NCBI RefSeq assembly: GCF_003391115.1
Contig: NZ_QTJP01000001.1
Coordinates: 2,998,501-3,062,500 of the forward strand
Direction of reading: 5' to 3'
Source of the DNA: Sphingomonas crusticola
Lineage (GTDB): Bacteria; Pseudomonadota; Alphaproteobacteria; Sphingomonadales; Sphingomonadaceae
Length of the DNA: 64,000 nt
Every line of letters begins with the position of its first letter. Within the stretch, counting starts at the first letter, position 1. Below the pieces are notes generated by a model. The model was given only the letters and a program-made list of their open reading frames with translations. It had not been told where the DNA came from and searched no databases. A program made the position numbers and the translations under genes. Below, in pieces: positions 32,279 to 41,437 of the stretch.

Positions 32279-33313
32279 ATGACGATAAATGTGGCGCTGA
32301 TCGGGTACGGGCTTGCCGGCGCATCGTTTCACGCGCCGCTGATCGCGTGCGAGCCTCGCTTCTCGCTGACCCGCGTGGTCACCCGTCAGGCGGACGCGGT
32401 GGCACAGGCCTTTCCCGCCGCGCTCGTCTCCCCCGATACGGCGGCCGTCTTCGCCGACGAGAGCATCGACCTCGTCGTCGTCGCGACGCCCAACCAGACG
32501 CACGTCCCGCTCACGCGCGAGGCGCTGGCGGCCGGCAAGCATGTCGTCGTCGACAAGCCGTTCGCGCTCGACGTGGCAGATAGCGAGGCACTGATTGCGC
32601 TGGCGAAGGCGCAAGACCGCATGCTGACCGTCTTCCACAATCGCCGCTGGGACAGCGACTTCCTCACCGTAGCTGCGCTCGTCGCGAGCGGCCGGTTGGG
32701 CGAGATCGCACTGGCGGAATTGCGCTGGGATCGCTTCCGGCCTGAGATCAAGCCCGGCTGGAAGGAAGAGCCGGGCGCGGGCAGCGGGGTGCTGGTCGAT
32801 CTCGGCCCACATTTGATCGATCAGGCGCTTCGCCTGTTCGGTGATCCCGACCGGATCGTCGGCGACATTGCCTGCCAGCGCCCAGCAAGCCGCGTCGACG
32901 ATTATTTCGAGCTCACCCTCCATTATGGTGCGCGCCGCGTGATCCTCTCGGCTGCGACGCTGCTGGCTGCGCCTCGCCCACGTTTCGCGCTCCACGGCAT
33001 GCGCGGCAGCTTCGTCAAATATGGCATCGATCCGCAGGAGGCCGCGTTGCGCGCGGGTACAGCCCCCGACGATCCCGGCTTCGGTGTCGAGCCACCGGAG
33101 GATCATGGCATACTCACCGACGCCGCAGGTTCCCAGCCGCTGCCGAGCGCACGCGGTGACTGGAGGCTCTTCTACCGCGCCGTCGCCGATGCAATCCTCG
33201 ACCAGGCGCCGCCGCCGGTCGATCCCGCGGATGCGATCGCCGGCCTGCGCATCATCGAATGCGCCCGCCGCAGCGCGCACGAGGGGCGCGTGCTCGACTT
33301 TACCCGCTCCTGA
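32279..33313 (+). CDS. Gfo/Idh/MocA family oxidoreductase
   Basis: This 344-aa protein has the Rossmann motif VALIGYGLAGASFHAPLI at the N-terminus. DLVVVATPNQTHVPLTREALAAGKHVVVDKPFAL follows, with EKP-type DKP containing the catalytic Lys. GSGVLVDLGPHLIDQALRLFG near residue 165 contains the candidate acid His. This resembles E. coli YdgJ-type dehydrogenases acting on sugars or inositols. GGAGGAGG precedes the ATG. It may act in a sugar pathway with the nearby glycan genes. Confidence 0.93.
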   Translation: MTINVALIGYGLAGASFHAPLIACEPRFSLTRVVTRQADAVAQAFPAALVSPDTAAVFADESIDLVVVATPNQTHVPLTREALAAGKHVVVDKPFALDVADSEALIALAKAQDRMLTVFHNRRWDSDFLTVAALVASGRLGEIALAELRWDRFRPEIKPGWKEEPGAGSGVLVDLGPHLIDQALRLFGDPDRIVGDIACQRPASRVDDYFELTLHYGARRVILSAATLLAAPRPRFALHGMRGSFVKYGIDPQEAALRAGTAPDDPGFGVEPPEDHGILTDAAGSQPLPSARGDWRLFYRAVADAILDQAPPPVDPADAIAGLRIIECARRSAHEGRVLDFTRS

Positions 33314-33382
33314 CCGCTGGTCCGCTTGGGATCGCGAGTCTGCGATCTGGACAGACACATGGCCCGCCCCATAGGACGAAGC

Positions 33383-34240
33383 ATGCGCGAACGCTGGGTC
33401 GTCATTGCCAATTGCCAGAGCTTCGGTCTCGCCAGCAGTATCCAGAGCCTGGCGAAAGACGTGGATTGCACCGCCTGCGATCATTGGGAATTCGCGCGGC
33501 GGATCGCCGAGGACCCGGATCATTTCAGCGGCTATGATTTTGCGGTGGTCATGCCGGAAATCCGGGACTGGGCTGCCGGCAAGCCTTTTACGCTGCCTGC
33601 TTATGCGCATGTACCGAGCTTCCAGTTCCACGCATACCATCCCGATTGCGTCTACGTCTTCGCGGATGGGGAGGCAGTCAACGGCTTCGCTGGCCCCTAT
33701 CACAGCATGATCGCGCTCGCCGCTTACAAGGAAGGGCTTTCCGCCGAACAAGCCGCGTCGCTGTTCAACCCCGAAATCTTCACGGCCGCCGGCTATTTCG
33801 ATTTCTGGATACCCGAGCGCGACACCATGATCGAACGGTTCCGGGCCCATGGTCTGGAGATCGGCGCAACCTTCGTACGGCGATCGCGCGGCCGCTCGTT
33901 CATGCACACGATCAACCATCCCAAGATCGAAATATTGTTCGACTTCGCGCATGCGGTGCTGGCAAAAATCGGCCGCCCGATCCATGCCGATGCCATGCCG
34001 CCGCCCGACGCCTTGGCGGGCACGACTTGGCCGATCTATCCGGCGATCGGGGCACACCTGGGGGTGCGCGGCGCTTATCTGTTCCACGCTCCCAACGATC
34101 CCACCCCGCTCGACCTGATGGGCTTTCTCGAGCGCAGCCTCGCCGACTACGCCGCGTGGGACCGATCGCGCCTGCGGGTCAAATGGTACATCCAGCCGCG
34201 CTTGCTCCGCCTGCGCGAAGCGATCCGGGCCGCATTATGA
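33383..34240 (+). CDS. WcbI-domain polysaccharide-modification protein
   Basis: This 285-aa protein starts MRERWVVIANCQSFGLASSIQSL, the WcbI signature (VIANCQ) found in capsule/polysaccharide loci and thought to be an acyl or acetyltransferase-like fold. The mid-region FAVVMPEIRDW and AHVPSFQFHAYHPDCVYVF also fit WcbI. AGGACGAAGC precedes the ATG at 33383. It overlaps the GSCFA gene (ATGA), and both proteins have been linked to surface-polysaccharide acyl modification. Function is by family resemblance. Confidence 0.78.
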   Translation: MRERWVVIANCQSFGLASSIQSLAKDVDCTACDHWEFARRIAEDPDHFSGYDFAVVMPEIRDWAAGKPFTLPAYAHVPSFQFHAYHPDCVYVFADGEAVNGFAGPYHSMIALAAYKEGLSAEQAASLFNPEIFTAAGYFDFWIPERDTMIERFRAHGLEIGATFVRRSRGRSFMHTINHPKIEILFDFAHAVLAKIGRPIHADAMPPPDALAGTTWPIYPAIGAHLGVRGAYLFHAPNDPTPLDLMGFLERSLADYAAWDRSRLRVKWYIQPRLLRLREAIRAAL

Positions 34241-35292
34241 GCAACCCCTATCGCGATCTTCCCGATCATCACTATTGGCGGCGCGCGATCTCGGCCACGG
34301 AATCGCACCTGATCGATCCCGTCACCGCCTCGGGCTTCCGGATTGGTCCTTCCGATCGCGTGGCGACTGCCGGCTCCTGCTTCGCGCAGCATATCGCGCG
34401 CGCGATCGCCGGCATGGGCCTGCACTATTTCGTGGCGGAAAGCGGTGAGGGTCTGTCCGACGAGGAAGCCCGCCGCCGCCAATATGGCCTATTCTCGGCG
34501 CGCTACGGAAATATCTACACCGCCGCGCAATGGCGTCAGCTGCTAGAAGAGGCGTTCGATGGTCGCCAGCCGGTCGATAAAGCCTGGCCTGGACGTAATG
34601 GCGGCTGGATCGATCCGTTCCGGCAGACGGTCGAGCCGGACGGTTTCTCCTCGCGGGAAGCGGTCGCCGCTGACCGTGAACTTCATCTCGCCGCCGTGCG
34701 CCGGCTGGTGGCCGAGCTTGATGTGTTCGTCTTCACGCTCGGCCTGACCGAAGCCTGGCGTTCGCGCGCGGACGGTTCGATCTATCCGCTCGCCCCCGGC
34801 GTTGCCGGTGGCAGCTACGAGCCGGATTTGCACGAATTCGTCAACTTCAGCGCGGCCGAGGTCGAGGCGGATCTCGCTGCGGCACTGGAACGCATGCGCG
34901 CCATCAATCCGCGCGTGCGGGTGTTGCTCACTGTCTCGCCGGTGCCGCTGATCGCGACCTACGAAGACCGTCACGTCCTGGTATCCACCGCCTACAGCAA
35001 GGCGGCGTTGCGGGTCGCCGCGGATGCGGTGTCCCGGCGCTTCGCCTGGGTCGATTATTTCCCCTCCTACGAAATCATCACCGGCCCCGCGACCGCGGGC
35101 GTCTATTTTGAAGAGGATATGCGGGAGGTGAACGAGCTTGGTGTCGCCCATGTCATGCGCGTCTTCGCCCGCCATTATGTTGCCGGCGTGCCGCTGAGCG
35201 CTGCCGCCCCTGTCCCGGAATTGGAGCCCGGGGGATCCAATGTGATCTGCGACGAGGCGATGATCGAGGCGCTAAGGCCCGGCAAATCCTGA
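34237..35292 (+). CDS. GSCFA domain protein
   Basis: This 351-aa protein contains VATAGSCFAQHIARAIAG at about residues 43-60, the GSCFA motif, a divergent SGNH-like hydrolase/acyltransferase family. FTLGLTEAWRSRADG near residue 165 and LLTVSPVPLIATYEDRHVLVSTAYSKAAL at 228-255 are further GSCFA blocks. It is coupled to the WcbI gene, ATG inside ATGA. The two probably work together on the same glycan. It converges on the GH3 gene with 1 base between stops. Confidence 0.82.
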   Translation: MSNPYRDLPDHHYWRRAISATESHLIDPVTASGFRIGPSDRVATAGSCFAQHIARAIAGMGLHYFVAESGEGLSDEEARRRQYGLFSARYGNIYTAAQWRQLLEEAFDGRQPVDKAWPGRNGGWIDPFRQTVEPDGFSSREAVAADRELHLAAVRRLVAELDVFVFTLGLTEAWRSRADGSIYPLAPGVAGGSYEPDLHEFVNFSAAEVEADLAAALERMRAINPRVRVLLTVSPVPLIATYEDRHVLVSTAYSKAALRVAADAVSRRFAWVDYFPSYEIITGPATAGVYFEEDMREVNELGVAHVMRVFARHYVAGVPLSAAAPVPELEPGGSNVICDEAMIEALRPGKS

Positions 35293-35293
35293 G

Positions 35294-37771
35294 CTAGCCG
35301 GGACAGCGATCGCCCGCACGCGTTTCCTGGACAGCGATGTTGCCGAGATCGAACGCCGCAGCACCATCGGTGGAGAGACGGATCGACTGCACCTTTGCGA
35401 GGTCGCCGCCGAAACAGCGCAGCGGAATACGCAGCGTCTGCCACTGTCCGGTCGGTCCGGTGAGCGGCGCGGCAAGTGCGCTGGCCGCCGGCGCGGCGCC
35501 GCCCATGCTGATCTCGAGCCTGTGCGCCGGCATCTGCACCATGCGCAGCGCTACGGTCAGCACCATGGCGCCATTGGCTTCGCGCGCAAGGTCGACCGGC
35601 GTCGGACTGTATAGCTCGATCCACGCGGGCTCGGCGCCGCTCCAGCGCGCCGCCCAGGCATCCTGTTGGCGGTTCCGGTCGATCTGGCGCAGCGTCAGCG
35701 CTTCCTTGCCATAGGTTGCCATGCGCGATCCCACGGCGGCGATGCGTGGCGCCTGCGCGTCGCCGATCGACAGCGCGAAGCCGTTGACGCCGATCCCGTC
35801 CTTCAGGAACACGCCCCGCTCGGCCGCGGGCGATGCGATCGCCACTTCCCGGAGCAGGCCAACCTTGGCCGTATCTCCGTAACGCAGGCCATAGCCATAA
35901 GCGAATTGCGGATCATAGCCTGGGTCGCCGACATTGAGCGGCGTCTGGTCGGGGCTTCTGGGCCAGGAGAAGGACAATTTGCCGGCAAAGTCGAAATTAG
36001 GCCGTCCGTTGGCCTTCGCCAGCAGCACGTCTGCGACGCCTGCACCCTCCGAGCCCGGCAGCCACGCTGCGACAAACGCGTCGGCCGCGTTGATCTGCGG
36101 GTTGAGGTAGAGCGGCCGTCCCGAAATCAGTACCGCCACCGTCGGCACGCCCGCCGCCTTGAGTTTGCGCAGCAGCGCCAGGCTTTCCGCATTCTCGCTA
36201 TGGAGCGCCACGTCAGCCTGATCGCCCTGGAATTCGGCATAGGGATTTTCGCCGAACACCACGATCGCCGCGTCGGGCTTCGCCGTGAAACCTCCGTCCG
36301 GGCTGAGCGTCGCGGTTCCGCCCGCCGCGCGTACAGCGGCCTCTATTCCGCCCCAGATCGACGTCGCTCCGGGGAAATCGGTGTTCGCATTATCATTGCC
36401 CTGCCAGGATAGCGACCAGCCGCCGGTCTGCTTCATGATGCTGTCGGCCCCCGCGCCCGCGACCAGGATATGCTGGCGCGGGTTCAGGGGCAGCAGGCCG
36501 GCATCGTTCTTGAGCAGCACCAGGCTCTTGCGCACTGCCTCTCGCGCGACCGCGCGGTGAGCCGGCGAGCCCAGCAAGCTCGTGTCGCCCGCATGCGGCC
36601 GTGTTGAGGGCAGCCCCTCGTCGAACAGGCCCGCGCGCAGTTTTACGCGCAGCACGCGCCGTACCTGATCGTCCAGCCGCGCCAGCGGTATGGTGCCCGC
36701 CTTCACCTCCCGCACACTGTTCTCGAACAAGGCCTTCCAATCTTCGGGCACGTCATAGACGTCGATGCCGGCATTGGTGGAGATCGGGCAGTCGCCATTG
36801 GTGCAACCCGGCACCTGGCCGTGCGCATTCCAGTCACCCATCGCAATGCCGTCAAACCCCATGCGCCGCTTGAGCACGTCGGTGATCAGGCTGGCATTGG
36901 CGTGCATCTTCTGCCCCTGCCAGCTTGAGAAGCTGACCATCACCACCTGCACCCCCGCGTCGATCGCGGGGGGATAGCCCGCGCCGTGTATATCGCGCAG
37001 TGCCGCCTCGCTCGCGCGATTGTCGCCCTGATCGCGCCCGCCGTCGGTGCCGCCGTCGCCCAGGAAATGCTTGGCGCTGGCGACGACATGATCCCGGTCG
37101 AGGAAGGTCTTGCCGCTTCCTTGCAGCCCACGCACCATCGCGCCGGCATAGGAAGCGACCAACGCCGGATCCTCCGAATAGCTTTCGTACGTGCGCCCCC
37201 AACGATCGTCGCGCACCACCGCCAGCACAGGTGCGAACGACCAGTCCATGCCGGTCGCGCGCACCTCCTCCGCCGTCGCCCTCCCGATCCGCTCGATCAG
37301 CCGCGGATCGCGCGCCGCACCCAGCCCGATATTGTGCGGGAAGATGGTCGCGCCGAAGACATTGTTGTGACCATGGACCGCGTCCGATGCCCACATCAGC
37401 GGGATGCGCTCGCCCTTGTTTGCGGGGTCGACCGATGCCCGCCAGAAACCGTCGATCACCTTCAGCCAATCGGCGAGGCCGGCATGCTTGTTGCCGCCCG
37501 GGACGGAGCCTCCGCCATTCTCGATGCTGCCGATATGATATTTGGCGACGTCGGCGGGCGTCAGGAACTTCATCTCCGGCTGGAGCGTCTGCCCGACCTT
37601 TTCCTCGATGCTCATGCGGCCGAGCATCGCCGTAATCCGCGCCTCCATCTTGGCGTCCGGCGCCAGCGGGCTATGCGCCGCGGGCCACAGCTCCGGATGC
37701 GCCTGTTGCGCGCTGACAGGAAGGGTGATCCCGGCGCACAGGGCGCCCAAAAGCAGCTGCCGGAAACGCAT
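35294..37771 (-). CDS. Secreted glycoside hydrolase family 3 (exo-beta-glucosidase)
   Basis: This 825-aa protein has a signal peptide (to residue 21). The GH3 N-domain contains SIEEKVGQTLQPEM, IPLMWASDAVHGHNNVFGATIFPHNIGLGA, VVASAKHFLGDGGTDGGRDQGDNRASEAALRDI, and the nucleophile Asp313 in GIAMGDWNAHGQV. The C-domain has AREAVRKSLVLLKNDAGLLPL and ILVAGAGADSIMKQTGGWSLSWQG. A C-terminal sandwich module is added. This is like ExoP-type exo-1,3/1,4-beta-glucanases that release glucose. GGGAGGAACT precedes the ATG. Confidence 0.94.
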   Translation of the reverse strand: MRFRQLLLGALCAGITLPVSAQQAHPELWPAAHSPLAPDAKMEARITAMLGRMSIEEKVGQTLQPEMKFLTPADVAKYHIGSIENGGGSVPGGNKHAGLADWLKVIDGFWRASVDPANKGERIPLMWASDAVHGHNNVFGATIFPHNIGLGAARDPRLIERIGRATAEEVRATGMDWSFAPVLAVVRDDRWGRTYESYSEDPALVASYAGAMVRGLQGSGKTFLDRDHVVASAKHFLGDGGTDGGRDQGDNRASEAALRDIHGAGYPPAIDAGVQVVMVSFSSWQGQKMHANASLITDVLKRRMGFDGIAMGDWNAHGQVPGCTNGDCPISTNAGIDVYDVPEDWKALFENSVREVKAGTIPLARLDDQVRRVLRVKLRAGLFDEGLPSTRPHAGDTSLLGSPAHRAVAREAVRKSLVLLKNDAGLLPLNPRQHILVAGAGADSIMKQTGGWSLSWQGNDNANTDFPGATSIWGGIEAAVRAAGGTATLSPDGGFTAKPDAAIVVFGENPYAEFQGDQADVALHSENAESLALLRKLKAAGVPTVAVLISGRPLYLNPQINAADAFVAAWLPGSEGAGVADVLLAKANGRPNFDFAGKLSFSWPRSPDQTPLNVGDPGYDPQFAYGYGLRYGDTAKVGLLREVAIASPAAERGVFLKDGIGVNGFALSIGDAQAPRIAAVGSRMATYGKEALTLRQIDRNRQQDAWAARWSGAEPAWIELYSPTPVDLAREANGAMVLTVALRMVQMPAHRLEISMGGAAPAASALAAPLTGPTGQWQTLRIPLRCFGGDLAKVQSIRLSTDGAAAFDLGNIAVQETRAGDRCPG

Positions 37772-37856
37772 AGTTCCTCCCGTCCGGTTCTCGTCTTATA
37801 GCCGTTGGGGATGCTGGCGCCGCCGCGCAGCGTCAACCGCAAACAAAGGACATGCC

Positions 37857-38036
37857 ATGGCCGAGAAGTTCGAACGGCATCGTCAACCCTGGCGGCAGGA
37901 CGAGCTGCAGAAGCTCCACACACTTGCCAAGAAGGGCATGCCGTTGCGTGCCATCGCCAAGGCGCTCACCCGCAGCGAGGAATCGATCAAGGAACGCGCC
38001 AAGGCCGACGGCCTCAGCATCGCGAAGCTTCATTGA
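37857..38036 (+). CDS. 59-aa small helix-turn-helix protein
   Basis: ATG at 37857 with AAAGGA upstream; 59 codons. The sequence WRQDELQKLHTLAKKGMPLRAIAKALTRSEESIKERAKADGLS has the shape of a three-helix DNA-binding unit like the GcrA or Myb/SANT-type HTH. No other domain is present. It may be a small DNA-binding regulator. It is divergent from GH3 and convergent with the large DUF3857 gene. Confidence 0.68.
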   Translation: MAEKFERHRQPWRQDELQKLHTLAKKGMPLRAIAKALTRSEESIKERAKADGLSIAKLH

Positions 38037-38057
38037 AGACGGGCAGCCGGACCTCGC

Positions 38058-41000
38058 TCAGGGGTGCGGGGCCGCCGGCGCGTCAGGCGGATTCATCCCG
38101 AAGGTCGCAAACCGCGCGTCGATCGCAGGGCTGAGCTTACGCGCTGCGGCGATATCGCTCAGCGCTCCTTCCCGGTCGCCCTTCCGCGCGCGTGCCAGCC
38201 CACGCCCATAGAGGGAGGCGGGAAGGTTCGGGGCGATTTTGAGCACGGCATTATAATCTTCGATTGCGCCGTCCAGCGTTCCCATCCGCAGCTTCGCGAA
38301 AGCGCGGCTGTCGAGAATTGCCGGGCTGCCCGGGGCCAGCTTGAGCGCGGCTTCGCAATCGGCCAGCGCCGTATCGGCCGACAGATTCAGCGTGGCCTTC
38401 AGCCAGCATCGGTTGTTGAATGCCATGGCGTCCTCGGGATGCTTGGCGACGATCCTGTTGGCCAGCTCCAAGGCTTCGCGCAGTCGTCCGCGCTTGACGA
38501 GCAATGCCGAATGCAGCCCCTCCGTCGCCCGCCCGTTGCGGTCCACTTTGTCGGCTGCGGCGATATCGGCTTCGGCCTGGTCAAGGGCGCCTGCTTCGAT
38601 CTCGTCATTGGCACGCATGGAAAGTGCCAGCAGATTGGCCGGATCAAGCCGCAGCGCTGCGCCGATGTCGGCCGTACGCCGGGCCCGATCGGCGGCCGGC
38701 CACAACATGGCGCGGCTGGCATAATATTCTGCCTGCGGCTTGGCGGCGATCAGTACATCCAGATCGGCAATCGCTTCAGCGTTCAGGCCGACCATAGAAC
38801 GCAGTCCCACCCGAAGCTGCCGCACGTTCGCGTCGTTCGGCTGCGCCGCGACCGCTCGATCCGCTTCGGCCGACGCCTCGTCCTTGCGGCCCAGCCCGAG
38901 CAGCGCCTGCGCCCTTACGGCACGGATCGGGATCTTGGGGGCGATCGCAAGCGCGGCGTCGATATCGGCCAGCCCGTCCGCGAACCGGCCAAGCTGCACG
39001 CGCGCCGTGCCACGCCCGACAAGGCCGTGTTCGTCATTCTCGTTGAGCGCCAGATCCTGCGTGAAGTCGTGGTCCGCGTCAGCAAAACGACCGCTTTGCA
39101 GCGCCAACACGCCCTTGCTACGCCACGCCAGACCCTGCTTGGGGTCGAGCGCCAGCGCCTTGTCCGCGGCCGCCTCGCCTCGCATGTCGCCCTTCGCCGC
39201 CAGCGCCATTGCGCGTACCGAGTGAGCGAGCGCCTGATCGGGTTTCAATGCGATCGCGGCATCTTCGTCAGCGATGCTGGCGTCCAGCTCGCCGCGGTCG
39301 AAGTGGATCGCGCCACGATGCAGATAGGCTTGCGCGCTGGCAGCCTTGTCATCCTTCAGCGCCGCCATGTCGGCGTCGGTCGCGAGATAATCATTGGGCA
39401 GGCGCACATACACGCCGGTGCGGGCAAGTTCGGCCATCTGCAGCCGCGTCTGCGCCGCCTGCGCGGCAGGCAGTTCCGCCGCCAGCGCGCGCGTATCGGC
39501 CTCCATCGTCATGACGCCGTCCTGGATCCCGATCTTGCGGTGGAAGGCGTAAAGCCCGCCGATCGTCTTATCGACATCGTCGCCCTGCAACCGGAAACCT
39601 GCACCCTTGTACGGAAGCATGATTGTCTCTTTGGACTGCCACCAATCGGGATAATCGAACGCGAATGGCGCATCCCTGTTGAGCGTGTCTTCGCGCGTAT
39701 CGTCGAACTTCCAGCCGAGGCGCGCACGATCGGCCTCGTACCAGCGGGTCCCGACCTCTTCGTCCCAGGCCATGCGCGCGGTTCCGACCATGGTGAGTAG
39801 GAAATCGCCACTCTCGGCATCGTCGCTAATCGCCACCGCCTGCGGCACGACGAAGTCATAGGTCTCGCGCCACAGCTTGCGCAGCGCAACATCCCGGTCG
39901 GTCGCGGACAGCTCGGAATATTTGAGCCGCATGTCGACTGCGGAATCGCCCCGGAAACGCATCTCGGCCTTGGCCGGGGCGGGAACATCTATGCCCGCAC
40001 TCGCGTCGAGCGTCAGCGATGTCGTCTCGGTCGGCTGGGTCAGCGGTTCGGGCGTCAACGGCTCCAGGGCGGCACCCTGCGCGACGATCGGCAGGCCGAC
40101 CTTGTAGTTAGGCGTCCGCAGCCGATCGAGCTTGCGGTCGCCGAGGCGGGTGCCGTCCAGCCAGTAACTGCGTCCGCCGATCCGCGCTTCGACGATGGCA
40201 TGGTCGAACGATCCCATCATCGGCAGGCGCGTTGCCAGGAAATCGCCGTCGGTGGTGTGGACCAGAACCGGGCGGGCATCGATGCCCAATTCCTTGAGCA
40301 ACGCGACCAGCAACACCGTCTTGGCCTTGCAGTCGCCGAAGCGGCGCGACCAGGTGAGGTCGGCGTCGGCGGGAACATAGCCCCCATCATCCATGCCGAG
40401 GAACAGGTAGCGGACCTGTTGCTGCACAAGCGCGAGCGCGAGCTCGGCTCTGACTTTGGGATCGGATGAGGATTGAGCGATGCGCGCCGCCTCCGCCCGC
40501 AGCGGGCTTTGCGGGGGGAGCGTGCCGGCCTTGAGGTAGAAGGGAGCGAAGACACGCGACACGGAGGGCCAGTCCGCAAATTCGGTAGCTTCCACCGCAT
40601 TCACTACCTTGAAGCGCGACGGCGCGCCCCGGGGCGGCCGCGGCGTTGTCACGTTGCTCAGATCGGACACCAGCTCATTATCCGCGCCCACGCGGCCGGC
40701 CCGGGGCTGAATCACCCCCGGAAAGGCCCGCCAGGTGATCTTCTTGCTTGCCGGCCACAAGATACGCACCCGGTTGCGCCCGAACGGCACCCCGTCATTT
40801 GGCCCGATCAATATTTCCGATTTGCCGGCCATCGCCGGATCGCGCCGCGTGCGGGTATAGGCCAGGTCGATCACGTCGCCGACGCGTACATCTTCGGGCT
40901 GCAGCGTTGCGGTGAGTTCGCCGTCGAGCGCCGCCCGCTCGAGATTGGTTTCGCGGCGCACCACGATCAGCTTCGATCCGTCGCCCAGCAGGTCGATCGT

Positions 41001-41366
41001 CTTGCCATCCCGCAGCAGCCGGTAATGGTGCAACGTCACCGATTGCAGATCGGGATCCCAGCTGATCTGAAGCGCGCCGTCCTCCAGTCCTTGCGGGGTC
41101 GCGATCCGATAGATCACGGCGCGATAGGTGCTGTCGCCGTCCGCGCTGAACCGCACCTGGGCATCGGACAGGAGATCGACCGTCGAGGCGCCTTCAGCAG
41201 CGGCAGGCGCGGGCGGCACCGCGGCCGGCAACACCCATGATTCCGGCGGGCCGATCACCGGCCGTTCCGACCGCCGGACGGCTGCCCTTTCCACAGGAGC
41301 GGGCACCGCCGCCAGCGCGCCGACCGATATCGTCCACAACAGCAAAGACGCGGATAACGCGCGCAT
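38058..41366 (-). CDS. DUF3857/transglutaminase-like protein with TPR repeats
   Basis: This 1102-aa protein has a signal peptide (to about residue 20). DUF3857 spans about residues 60-270 (AVIYRIATPQGLEDGAL, LYTRTRRDPAMAGK-type block). The transglutaminase core is DDGGYVPADADLTWSRRFGDCKAKT with Cys346, DHAIVEA with His and YWLDGT with Asp. Beta-rich middle domains follow. From about residue 700 to the end it has TPR-like helices (AYLHRGAIHFDRGELDASIADEDAAIAL and similar repeats). The triad is intact, so cysteine-peptidase or transglutaminase activity is possible. It is likely periplasmic; substrate unknown. ATG at 41366 preferred over GTG one codon earlier. Confidence 0.88.
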   Translation of the reverse strand: MRALSASLLLWTISVGALAAVPAPVERAAVRRSERPVIGPPESWVLPAAVPPAPAAAEGASTVDLLSDAQVRFSADGDSTYRAVIYRIATPQGLEDGALQISWDPDLQSVTLHHYRLLRDGKTIDLLGDGSKLIVVRRETNLERAALDGELTATLQPEDVRVGDVIDLAYTRTRRDPAMAGKSEILIGPNDGVPFGRNRVRILWPASKKITWRAFPGVIQPRAGRVGADNELVSDLSNVTTPRPPRGAPSRFKVVNAVEATEFADWPSVSRVFAPFYLKAGTLPPQSPLRAEAARIAQSSSDPKVRAELALALVQQQVRYLFLGMDDGGYVPADADLTWSRRFGDCKAKTVLLVALLKELGIDARPVLVHTTDGDFLATRLPMMGSFDHAIVEARIGGRSYWLDGTRLGDRKLDRLRTPNYKVGLPIVAQGAALEPLTPEPLTQPTETTSLTLDASAGIDVPAPAKAEMRFRGDSAVDMRLKYSELSATDRDVALRKLWRETYDFVVPQAVAISDDAESGDFLLTMVGTARMAWDEEVGTRWYEADRARLGWKFDDTREDTLNRDAPFAFDYPDWWQSKETIMLPYKGAGFRLQGDDVDKTIGGLYAFHRKIGIQDGVMTMEADTRALAAELPAAQAAQTRLQMAELARTGVYVRLPNDYLATDADMAALKDDKAASAQAYLHRGAIHFDRGELDASIADEDAAIALKPDQALAHSVRAMALAAKGDMRGEAAADKALALDPKQGLAWRSKGVLALQSGRFADADHDFTQDLALNENDEHGLVGRGTARVQLGRFADGLADIDAALAIAPKIPIRAVRAQALLGLGRKDEASAEADRAVAAQPNDANVRQLRVGLRSMVGLNAEAIADLDVLIAAKPQAEYYASRAMLWPAADRARRTADIGAALRLDPANLLALSMRANDEIEAGALDQAEADIAAADKVDRNGRATEGLHSALLVKRGRLREALELANRIVAKHPEDAMAFNNRCWLKATLNLSADTALADCEAALKLAPGSPAILDSRAFAKLRMGTLDGAIEDYNAVLKIAPNLPASLYGRGLARARKGDREGALSDIAAARKLSPAIDARFATFGMNPPDAPAAPHP

Positions 41367-41437
41367 CACACAAGCCCCCGACTGAACCCGGGTTCCGGAG
41401 TAGAGGCTCGCGTTAGCAGGGTCGAGCCCGCTTGATG

